From Oenanthe sinensis (lineage: Eukaryota > Streptophyta > Magnoliopsida > Apiales > Apiaceae): a stretch of DNA of 64,000 nt. The notes under the pieces were generated by a model. It ran no database searches and was not told the DNA's origin. It saw only the letters and a program-made list of their open reading frames with translations. The first letter of the stretch is position 1; every line of letters begins with the position of its first letter. Where the stretch lies: NCBI GenBank assembly GCA_028671895.1, contig JAPMAC010000231.1, positions 6,102,001 through 6,166,000 of the forward strand. The letters are read 5' to 3'. Made by a program: the position numbers and the translations under genes. Positions 26,700 to 36,810 of the stretch are shown here, one piece after another.

Positions 26700-27653
26700 A
26701 TGGTCCGTATTAAGCAGACTGCCAGGAAAAATATGTCATACATGAACTATGAGAGGCTGGCTGAGATTGAACAGGTAGGATCGAGGCAGAGTTGGAAGGA
26801 AAAGACTTTGTTTAGTCTTGTACTTTTATTAGTAGATTTTGAGATGTTTCAGGAATTGTAATATTATTTTGGTTACTGTAAATGTAAATATAAATGGATG
26901 TAGTTGTGTGCTTGTTTCATACCATTACCTTGAAAGGTCCAGGCTAGTAGTCGGGGTCATATTTATGCTTATTCTCTATTATTGTGATTTAGGGTGCATG
27001 CATTTAGAGCTAGTGACTCCCCGATCTAGACCCCGGATCGGGAGGGCGTCACAGGTTGGTATCAGAGCTAAGGTTTTGGTCACTGAAACAAGCCAGGATT
27101 AAGTTAAACAAGTAGATCAATTAATAAAAGAAGAGAGAGTAATGGTAAGATAGGATTAGATATCGAAGAGTGGTATAGATGTTAGGATTTTAGCTATAGA
27201 TTTAAGGTGATCTTATCCCTTTTTGCTTTGCATATTATCTCATTGCAGGCTCGTGGCATTATTTCACAACAACCACCCTCTCCTGGTTCCTTTGAATTTT
27301 CTTCGGATACTGATGATGATGCTATAGTTATATCTAGTTCTGAGAGCGAGGAGGAGGAGCTGATTCCTGAGCCCCCTGCTCAGCCTGACCTACCCTCAGG
27401 GAGTGCTGGTGTCCCTGTTCGCCGTAGAGTTTATAGGCCATCCATTACCCTAGGCCAGTTGCGAGTACCAGTGCATCCTGTCGAGTGGTGGGAGGAGCGA
27501 ATTAGGGCTGTCGAGGAAGAGGGACGTAGGCAGATAGCGGCCAGAGCATTTCCAGATGATGTGGCAGAGCGGGCAGGAGAGTTGACCCGGGTGCTTAGTG
27601 GACTGCTGATTGGACTCAGGGCTGCCAGAGACAGGGATCACAGGGGTGATTAG
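26700..27653 (+). CDS. Predicted spliced accessory protein with histone-H3-tail-like N terminus
   Basis: Predicted 159-residue product of two exons, 26700-26774 and 27249-27653. Exon 1 lies in the LTR and starts MVRIKQTARKNMSY. After Met removal, residues 4-9 (KQTARK) coincide with H3 residues 4-9, including Lys4 and Lys9. It ends CAG at the donor GTAGGA. The acceptor is pyrimidine-rich and ends TCATTGCAG (27240-27248). Both joints are phase 0, so the frame runs straight into exon 2. Exon 2 has a Ser/Asp/Glu patch with AIVISSSESEEEE, which fits a SUMO-interacting motif, then a Pro-rich stretch, an Arg-rich stretch (VRRRVYRP) and a charged helical C terminus starting WWEERIRAVEEE. The intron removes the PBS, so the spliced RNA could not prime reverse transcription and would be messenger only. 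Exon 2 also has an unspliced ATG at 27207. Function is inferred; I do not recognise a named family. Confidence 0.6.
27057..27068 (+). other. Primer-binding site of Tekay-like element (tRNA-iMet)
   Basis: TGGTATCAGAGC, three bases after the LTR end, is the plant initiator-tRNA-Met PBS. It lies inside the predicted intron 26775-27248. Confidence 0.93.
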
Positions 27654-28094
27654 ATGTCAGGATGTTTGAGTGTTAGAAGGGACATTTGTTAGAGCCCTCT
27701 AGCACACTTGCCCAGATGTTATTTCTGTTTTCTTCTCAGTACTTTTATTTCGTGGTTGTACTTTAACTTATCCTGCACTTTGGCACTTTTAGTATCTATG
27801 TATGTTTGCTTTTCAGTTCCAGTATCTTCCGATATATCTGTCATTTACTTTTTCGCACATTTGACCATAAACTGTTTCTTACCTTTACCAGTACCTTATT
27901 TATACCTGTTGTGCTAACCTGTTTTCGATAGAACCTTTATATCCTTGTTGTACAGGCAACTTATGTAGTAATGATGCTACAAGATTGATTTTTAAATAAG
28001 TGTTTTTAATTCCCAAATGGTTTTAAAAGTATTTGAACTGTTTACAATATGGTGTAGTGTATTGCTTAATAAGTTGCTTGTTTCCCTATAGTAA
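27654..28094 (+). other. Leader spacer between accessory ORF and gag
   Basis: About 440 bp without a convincing gene; frames of 60-69 codons here are hydrophobic and show no domain. It is T-rich. Just before gag it contains a second acceptor-like site, TTGCTTGTTTCCCTATAG, ending at 28091 and followed directly by TAAATG, where ATG is the gag start. Confidence 0.6.
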
Positions 28095-31000
28095 ATGCCG
28101 CCAAAGAAAAGAAACACCTCAAATTCGTCTCAGAACCATAATACTCAAGATCAAAATCCCATGGACCCTACAGTGGCCCAACTCATTCAGTTGCTACAAC
28201 AGCAAACAGCTCTTTTAACCCAGCAACAGCAATGACCTTCTGCACCCCCAGCAGTTACCTTTAAATCTTTTCAAGCAGTAAAACCACCTGAATTCAAAGG
28301 ATCCACAGACCCAGTAGAAGCCCAGACATGGCTTAAGGAGATGGAAAAAGCTTTTCAGTTGGTAGACGTAGATGAAGATAAGAAGACTGAGTATGCTAGT
28401 TATTTTCTCAAAGCTGAAGCCGGTTACTGGTGGGAGTCTACGAAGATGCTTCAGGGTGAAGGCGTGATTTCTTGGGATCAGTTTACAGAATTGTTTTTAG
28501 AAAAGTACTTTCCTAGTTTTATGAAGGACCAGATGGAGATTAAATTTCTAGAACTGAAGCAAGGAGGTATGAGTGTGGCAGAGTACGAGGCCAAGTTTTC
28601 TGAGATGGCCAGGTTTGTGCCAGAATTTGTCAACACTGATGTTAAGAAGGCTAAGAGGTTTCAGCAAGGCCTAAGGCCATGGATTAGAAGTAGGGTGGCA
28701 GTTTTTGAGCTGCAAAGCTTTACTGCAATAGTTCAGAAAGCAATGATCGTGGAAGGTGAGAGTGACATGTCCCAGAAGGAGAAAGATAATAAAAAGAGAA
28801 AGTTTGGAGCTAGGGAAGACAGTCAGGGACATGGTAATTTTAGAAACAAGTTTCACAGAAGGCCAGAAGGTCAGAGAAGTGATTTCCAGCAGATCAAGAA
28901 TGGTAATGATGGAAGAGGAAGACAGAACAATAAAGCTCAAGGTTTCAACCAGCCAAAGGCCGTCAGACAGTTTGTCCCTGAGTGCAAGATTTGTGGAAGG
29001 AAGCACTCTGGAGTTTGTAATAAGCCCAATGTTACCTGCTTCAAATGCAACAGGAAAGGACATTATGCAGCAGAGTGCAACAGTCAGAGTCAGAATCAAA
29101 ATCAAAAGTCAGGGATCAAATGCTACAAGTGTGGCAAGCTGGGCCACATGGCAAGGGAATGCAAGGAACCTACACAACCTACCAATGTTCTCCGAATAGC
29201 TGGAACTCCGTCACAATCTTCAGCACATCAATCTAGAGCAATAACCTTCAACATGACTCAGAAAGAGGCTATCCAGGATGTGGATGTGATATCAGGTACA
29301 CTTCCTGTTAATTCAGTCCAAGCTAGTGTATTGATTGATTCTGGAGCTACTAAGTCTTTTATATCTCAAGATTTTCTTGGTAAATTGCAATGTGAAGTCC
29401 GACCTTTGGAGCAAGCCTTAGTTATAGAAGTAGCTAACCAGGCAAAGATTCCAGTAAGCCAAGTTTGTCCTAGGTGTGACATTGAAATAGGCAGTTGTCA
29501 TTTTCTCGCTAACTTGATACCTTTTAAGTTAGGTGAATTTGATGTAATTCTAGGGATGGATTGGTTGTCAGAATATAAGGCTCAGATAGATTGTAGGAAT
29601 AAGAAGTTAAAGGTGAAAACCCTAGAAGGAGAAGAAGTTGAATTTCGAGGTACCCGGCAAGTCAAGAAGTTTTTGAATATCGTTCAGGCAAAGAGATTTC
29701 TGCGTCAAGGATGTGAGGCTTACCTAGCCTATGTTGTAGACACTGAGAAGGAGCCAGTTCAATTAGAAGACGTTCCTATCATCAATGAATTTCCCGACGT
29801 GTTTCCAGATGTATTGCCAGGCTTACCTTCCGATAGGGAAATAGAATTCTCTATTGATTTGGCCCCAGGCACTGAGCCAGTTTCCAAAACCCCATATAGA
29901 ATGGCGCCAGTTGAGATGAAAGAATTGGCGAGTCAAATACAAGATCTCTTGGATAAAGGAATTATAAGGCCTAGTGTGTCCCCCTGGGGAGCACCGGTTT
30001 TGTTTGTTAAGAAGAAGGATGGAAGCATGAGGTTGTGCATAGATTACCGAGAATTAAACAAGCTAACCATCAAGAACAAGTACCCGTTGCCGAGGATCGA
30101 TGATCTTTTTGACCAGCTGAAAGGAGCCGAATGTTTCTCAAAAATTGACTTAAGGTCCGGTTACCATCAACTCAAGATCAAACCTGAAGATGTATCTAAA
30201 ACAGCATTCAGAACAAGGTACGGACACTATGAATTTTTAGTTATGGCTTTTGGATTGACAAATGCCCCAGCAGCGTTTATGGATCTGATGAACAGAGTCT
30301 TTAAGAAATATTTAGACAAGTTTGTGATTGTTTTCATCGGCGACATCCTGATATATTCTAAGACAGAAGAAGAACATGCAGATCATTTGAGAATTGCTTT
30401 AGAGACTTTAAGAAAGGAAAAGCTGTATGCGAAGTTTTCAAAATGTGAATTTTGGCTGAAGGAAGTACAATTCTTAGGTCATGTTGTCAGCAGAGAAGGT
30501 ATCAAAGTTGATCCGGCCAAGATAGAAGCAGTGATGAAATGGGAAAGACCAAGGACTCCAACAGAAGTCAGAAGTTTTCTGGGATTGGCAGGATACTATC
30601 GAAGATTTGTTCAAGATTTCTCAAAGATAGCTACCCTTATGACCAAGTTGACCAGGAAGAATGAAAAGTTTGTATGGAATGAAAAGTGTGAAGAAAGTTT
30701 TGAAGAGTTAAAGCGAAGACTAGTGTCTGCCCCAGTGTTGGTGTTACCTGACGATCAAGGAAATTTTGTCATCTACAGTGACGCTTCTCACAAAGGCTTG
30801 GGATGTGTTCTGATGCAACATGGGAAAGTTATTGCATATGCTTCCAGGCAGTTAAGACCTCATGAATTGAAATATCCTACACATGATCTGGAATTAGCTG
30901 CCATTGTGTTTGCACTGAAGATATGGAGGCACTACTTGTACGGAGAAAAGTGTAAGATTTTTACTGACCACAAGAGTTTGAAGTATATCTTTACTCAGAA

Positions 31001-32654
31001 AGAATTGAACATGAGATAGAGAAGATGGTTGGAATTGATCAAGGACTACGACTGCACGATCAACTATCATCCAGGCAAAGCGAATGTTGTAGCAGATGCT
31101 TTAAGCAGAAAGGAAAGATTGAATATAATGGTTTCCTCTGAAGAACTGATCGAAGAGTTTGAGAAATTGGAAATAGAGGTATGTGATTCTGATTCAGTAG
31201 AAGAGATGGTGTATACAATGACTTTTCAGCCAGAATTGTTAGAAAAGATCAAGAGATGTCAAGAACAGATGATGAGTCAAGACAGAGCCAAGTTGACTGG
31301 AGAAGAGTTAAGAAGTCAGAAGGATAGTAAAGGAATCTTTAGGTTTTCCTCACGAATTTGGATCCCCAATGTTCAAGAGCTCAAGAATGAAATTTTGCAT
31401 GATGCACATAGTTCAAGATACTCTATTCATCCAGGAAGCACAAAGATGTATAAAGACTTGAAGGAATATTTTTGGTGGCCCAACATGAAAAGAAATGTGG
31501 CAGAGTGGATCAGTAAATGTTATACGTGCCAGAGAGTCAAAGCTGAACATCAGAGGCCCAGTGGATTGTTGCAACCACTAGAGATTTCAGAATGGAAATG
31601 GGAGAATCTTGCTATGGATTTTGTAGTAGGTCTGCCAAGGACTAAGGCTAATCATGATACTATTTGGGTAATAATAGACAGATTGACCAAGTCAGCGCAC
31701 TTTCTACCGATCAACGAAAGATTTTCACTAGACAAATTGGTTCATTTGTACCTGAAAGAGATTGTTATGTGACATGGTGTTCCTGTATCAATAGTGTCAG
31801 ACAGAGACCCGAGATTCAATTCAAGATTTTGGAAGAAGTTTCAAGAATGTTTGGGAACAAAGCTGAATATGAGTACTGCATATCATCCTCAGACAGATGG
31901 CCAGAGTGAAAGGACAATCCAAACCATTGAAGACATGTTAAGAGTTTGTGCCTTGGATTTTGAAGGAAGTTGGGATGAGCATCTACCGTTAGTGGAGTTT
32001 TCTTATAACAACAGCTATCATGCCAGTATTGGGATGCCCCCGTATGAAGCTTTGTATGGAAGAAAATGCAGATCCCCAGTGTGTTGGAATGAAGTTGGTG
32101 AGCGTAAGATTTTGGGTCCAGAGTTAGTTCAACAAACTAAAGAAAAGATTGAGTTGATTCAGAAGAGATTGTTAGCTGCTCAAGATAGGCAAAAGAAGTA
32201 TGCTGACCAGTCAAGGAAGGATATGAGTTTTGAAGAAGGTGACCAAGTGTTGCTAAAGATTTCTCCGTGGAAAGGTGTTAGTAGATTTGGCAAGAAAGGA
32301 AAGCTTAATCCAAGATATATAGGACCTTTTGAAGTTTTGAAGCAAGTTGGGAAAGTTGCATATGAATTGGCTCTACCACCGCAGATGCAGCACATTCACA
32401 ATGTTTTTCACGTGTCTATGCTTAGAAAGTATAATCCTGACATGAGTCATGTGATAGAATATGAACCCCTAGAGATTCAACCCGACTTGTCCTATGTAGA
32501 ACAGCCTGTAGAGATTCAGGATCGTAAGGATAAAGTTTTAAGAAATAAGTCTGTAAGGCTTGTAAAGGTTTTGTGGAGAAATCCTCGAGTTGAGGAATCC
32601 ACCTGGGAACTTGAGAGTGAAATGCTCGAGAAGTATCCCTATTTGTTTACTTAG
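28095..32654 (+). pseudogene. Gag-pol polyprotein of Tekay-like chromovirus, three nonsense codons
   Basis: A 1519-codon frame starting MPPKKRNTSN at 28095, the first ATG after the leader, with no frameshift but stops at codons 47 (TGA, 28233), 975 (TAG, 31017, where family members usually have Gln) and 1226 (TGA, 31770). Order: gag with Q-rich N terminus; two CCHC knuckles (CFKCNRKGHYAAEC near residue 315, CYKCGKLGHMAREC near 343); protease DSGATKS (about 415); RT (about 600-790); RNase H (SDASHKGLGCVL, about 892); integrase HHCC and DDE core (MDFVVGLP, SDRDPRF, HPQTDGQSE); C-terminal chromodomain (VKVLWRNPRVEESTWE). The RT box reads FIGD instead of F/Y-x-DD (GGC at 30339), removing one metal-binding Asp. 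The chromodomain would read histone-H3 methylation and steer integration into heterochromatin, as known for chromoviruses. Confidence 0.93.
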
Positions 32655-32680
32655 GCTGATTCTGGGGACAGAATCTTTTT

Positions 32681-32693
32681 AAGGGGGGGAGAA
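32681..32693 (+). other. Polypurine tract
   Basis: AAGGGGGGGAGAA ends directly at the 3' LTR start (TGTAACG). This is the plus-strand primer position of LTR retrotransposons. Confidence 0.9.
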
Positions 32694-34234
32694 TGTAACG
32701 ATCGAGATAATTAAATATATTTGAATAATATGGGGTATATGATTTATGTGTTTTAATGTGTTAAGATATGATATGTGGTCATTTTCTATGTCTGGTTGAC
32801 TGCCCGTTTGACTGTATTATGCTTAAGTGTTTTAGTTAAGTGAGTAATTGATTTATATGCTTAATTGAGTAACTGTTTGATTTTTATAAAATTATTGGTG
32901 TGTCCAATAATTATGAAATTTTATATGTAGCTTCTATGTGATTTTAGAGACTTTCTAAAAATGGTGATGTATTTAATTCTAGTCCCAGTGATTTTATATA
33001 AATCTTTCATTCCTGTTTTATTCTAGAGATATTACTCTTCTAAATTCCATATTTAATTATTGGAATGTCCAAAAATCATGAAATCTTTTCCAAAATGTTC
33101 TTTATATATTCTGAGACTTGTGAAAAATAAAAGTTTATTTTATTCGAGCCCAAATGTATTTTCAAAGATTTTCCTACTCTTATTTCTATTTAAAGTGAGT
33201 TAACTTCAAAGATTTTTAGTTAATTATCTATTCATCAGAAAAATATTTCAAAAATATGGGGAAGCTTCTAAATTCATGATCTTTCTTTTAAAAATATAAA
33301 AGTTATTTTTGAACCCTGTTTCTCTCAAAATTCGAATTTTAATTGTTTTAAATTTAGAAATGAGTAATTATGAAGTTACTAGAATGCCCTTGTCTTTGTT
33401 TTGTAAAAAGCCACCGCCCACTAACCATTTCATTTGCTCTGCACTCTAGTTTCCAGGTGCTTACCTTGCTCGACCTGCGATTCTCTTGTTGCTCTCAGAT
33501 TTTTGATGAAACAAGCTAGTAGAAGTCGATTAATGCTAGCATTTTAGTCAAGTTGCTTGAATCTTTATTGCTACGTCTCGTTTTATATATATATATAAGC
33601 AGCCGTGTGTATATATGTGATGATTAATGTGTCTATGATTGCATGCAAGGGCTGAGAGTGATGTATCTGTGTTACTAAGGTCTTAAACAGTTAGTAAGTA
33701 AGAAATTTGGTGAAGATTCGTTGAAGAAGCTCGAAATCGAGCTACTCCGATTTTTGCCCCACCGGCGATGAGCCTCCGGCGAGCTGGTGGAAGGCTATGA
33801 TGTTCTTGAGCCTGATTACTGCTTAAATTACTTATACGTGTCCATTAATTGAGTTGCATGTCGATTTCTAGAAAATTCCGGCCATGGCTTTGCATTTTCC
33901 GGCCGTAACTTTGTTCTTCCGATTAGTATAGCATTTTTCTGATCATTATCGACTTGGCTATGCTGTATTGCTATTTTGCCGAATGTGTTCAAGTATAAAT
34001 GGTATTAGTAAGGAGGATTATGATGCTATAAGTGATTAATTGATTGTGCATGTCAAATTTTTAAAACTCCGGTTGCATTGTATAATTTTCGATTAGCAAT
34101 GATGCAAGCATGCTTGTATGTGTGTAAATTGGACAATTCGCATATGTAGTTAAACAAAGGGATTGGTTAGTTGACAATTATATGAGGAGTATAAATTAAT
34201 GGGATCGAATTATTAGTAAATTACAAGATTTTGG

Positions 34235-34287
<53 letters not shown>

Positions 34288-36810
34288 CGAATCTGGATTA
34301 ATAGCAATATAAACTTGACTTGATTTGATGTTAATTGCCATGACTAGATAGCGAGCTAATTGTACATAGTAATTTGAGTGAAATGTGAATTGATTATATA
34401 ATCGTTTGAGTCTCAAGGACTTTGAATTGCAGAATCATAATTCGAATATATATATATAATAATATATTCGAATTTTTGTTAATAGTATTATTATATGCTT
34501 ATAGGTATTGCTTGATTGACATGGATTTGGTACTAAATATATATGATTGACATTTATGTTTGGTTGTGTCGGTTGTATTCCGACGGATAGCTCCAATTAC
34601 AGGGGAAGTGCTGCCAAAATTTTCTAAAACTAAAACAACTTTGTAAAACACTATTGGCACACCACTTCTGTATAGGAAAGGCTGTCAGTCAGGAATGTTG
34701 TGAATCAATAGATGTGTCTATGTGCTACTTGTCTGCTAGTGTAAAAGTGATGGAATAGTAGAATATGTATAATATACTATACTTGTATTAAGGGGTTGCA
34801 TTATCGAAAGGGTAGAAGAGTTAGACGTTAATGAAAACGTCGAGAGTTTATAAGATTCTGAGATAGTATTATTTGTGTGTAGCTACGAAGGACGTTGAAG
34901 TGAAGGACAAAGGGAAAGCTAAAGTAGAGAGTTAGTGTCTGGTGTAGGCGATCTACCTGTTCAACAGCTGTAGCATTCTTTGTTAAGGCAAGTAACTACT
35001 GCCTAATCTCTTTCAACTTAAACACTGTTTTATGAACTACATAGTGAACTGTTTTATAAACTGCTTTATGACCCTGCAACTGTGTTATCTTATGTCAACT
35101 GTTTTAAGCAATAACCTACTTTACTTTAATTGTTTTACTTAAACTGCAACCTTATACCAGTTTTAATTGCACTTTAACTTTTCAATCCCTGAACTGCTAC
35201 TGACAGCTTATAAAATATTTTTAAAATCTGAATCCACCAACCCTGAATTGTGACTTATGTTTTCACCATTTCCTTAGCAACGTTTACTTGAACTTTAATT
35301 CTGAACTTACCCTGTTGCTTTTACCTAACTACTGTCCTGATCAAATGCCTTACAACTGTTTTCAAAACTTCTTGTTATACCTGTGAATTAACCCTGTAAC
35401 CTGACTTCACTACTGTAACTTGGTTTTGGTCCCTAGTTCAAGATTTCTGCCTACTTTAGTACAACAAAGACTTGTTTTGAGATTTATCCTGGAATAAAAT
35501 TTACCTCTGTCTAATGATCTTAAAAATGGATTTAAATATGGAATCCGACTTTCAAGAAGTCTTTTTCATCAAATGATTTGGTAACTTTAAAAAGAAAGGT
35601 TTTGGTTATTATAGGAATTCCGATCAAATTGGTTTCTGCGGATTCCTATAGGTTGGAGGCGTAAGAGGCCGAGTGACGCCGGTCCAGCACTTTTTATGTA
35701 TAGACTATAATGAGATAGTCAATGGCTATAATGAGATAGCCCAAGGCCAATGGCAATAAGTGCCTTTATGAGTACTCTTTATGTCCAGAGGGACTTTAGT
35801 CCGTTATGGGGACTTTACGTGGCTGATCACCCGTATTGTCTGGCGTTGTGAGAAAACTTCAACCAAAATGAATTGTTTCTAAACAGAAAAGGTCCTAATG
35901 AGAGGACAGTTTTATAGATGATTTGAAAGCAAGGTCCTAATGAGAGGACAGTTTTATAAAATGTTTTGAAAGAATCAGTCCTAATGAAAGGACAGTTTTA
36001 TACAAATGGACTTTGAAATAATTAGTAATGAATAATGAAATGCCTTGTTATAACCTGTCATATACAGCTTCAATTATCAGATATGCCTTGATTTGACTTG
36101 TTTCAATTGTTAGACATTACTTCCTGTTATCCATCTAACCCTGCAGATTACTCCTATACTTGCAATTGATTATTACTTTCCAGTCTCTTATTTACCTTGC
36201 ACCAGTCATTGAAATTGCTTAACCCTGCCAGTGGTTTAATAAAAGAAAATTTTACGAGTAATGAATCCCCTGACTAGAATTTTAATTACATCTTTGGGAC
36301 AATGAGGTCCAGCAATGATTTTAAAGCATGTTTTGAGAAAAGACTTTTTAAATTATGTATATAAGCCTGTAGAACTGTTTTTAACCTATATGGTTACTTG
36401 CTGAGCTTTTGTAGCTCATTCTTTTATTTTTCTAACATCTACAGCTTCTGAGAATCATGGTCCGTATTAAGCAGACTGCCAGGAAAAATATGTCATACAT
36501 GAACTATGTGAGGCTGGCTGAGATTGAACAGGTAGGATCGAGGCAGAGTTGGAAGGAAAAGACTTTGTTTAGTCTTGTACTTTTATTAGTAGATTTTGAG
36601 ATGTTTCAGGAATTGTAATATTATTTTGGTTACTGTAAATGTAAATATAAATGGATGTAGTTGTGTGCTTGTTTCATACCATTACCTTGAAAGGTCCAGG
36701 CTAGTAGTCGGGGTCATATTTATGCTTATTCTTTATTATTGTGATTTAGGGCGCATGCATTTAGAGCTAGTGACTCCCCGATCTAGACCCCGGATCGGGA
36801 GGGCGTCACA
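32694..36810 (+). repeat. 3' LTR of Tekay-like element
   Basis: 4117 bp. Relative to the 5' LTR it lacks about 36 bp of the TA tract and 13 bp near 34479, and differs by about 25 substitutions by eye. TATATAAG is at 36358-36365. The H3-like exon is preserved (36457-36531, followed by the same GTAGG donor) with one change, codon 18 Glu to Val. It ends GGGCGTCACA next to satellite. Confidence 0.93.

Larger units (their letters stand above)
22888..27053 (+). repeat. 5' LTR of Tekay-like element
   Basis: 4166 bp, paired with 32694-36810. U3 fills most of it and has no long ORF; it holds a TA microsatellite (24432-24510), a short stretch rich in CCGGCG (about 23950), the GGAAGTGCTGCC motif (24846) that I recall from Tekay-type LTRs, and a 43-45-bp minisatellite (26132-26245). 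TATATAAG at 26601-26608 marks the promoter. An ATG-led 25-codon exon follows at 26700-26774 (see the accessory protein). The LTR ends TCACA three bases before the PBS. Confidence 0.93.
22888..36810 (+). mobile_element. Complete Tekay/Del-like chromovirus LTR retrotransposon, 13.9 kb
   Basis: A full Ty3/gypsy element: 5' LTR, initiator-tRNA-Met PBS, leader with an accessory ORF, gag-pol, purine tract, 3' LTR. LTR ends are TGTAACGATCG and GGGCGTCACA. Integrase ends in a chromodomain, and the very long LTRs (about 4.1 kb) fit the Tekay (Del) clade. The LTRs differ by about 25 substitutions by eye, plus a microsatellite length change and a 13-bp indel, so insertion is recent. No 5-bp target duplication is visible: the left flank ends CATTATT, the right begins TTTAAAACTCG, and comparison with intact monomers suggests about 7 bp of target are missing. 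Three nonsense codons and an RT active-site change make this copy non-functional by itself. Confidence 0.93.

Noticed and set aside
26839..27102. 87- and 85-codon frames at 26839 and 36596
   Set aside because: They cross the LTR end, the first one including the PBS; lacking any domain, they are by-products of LTR sequence.
28671..29236. Frames on both strands inside gag (28671 reverse, 28756, 29045) and 31664, 32180
   Set aside because: Shadows of the Tekay-like gag-pol in other frames.
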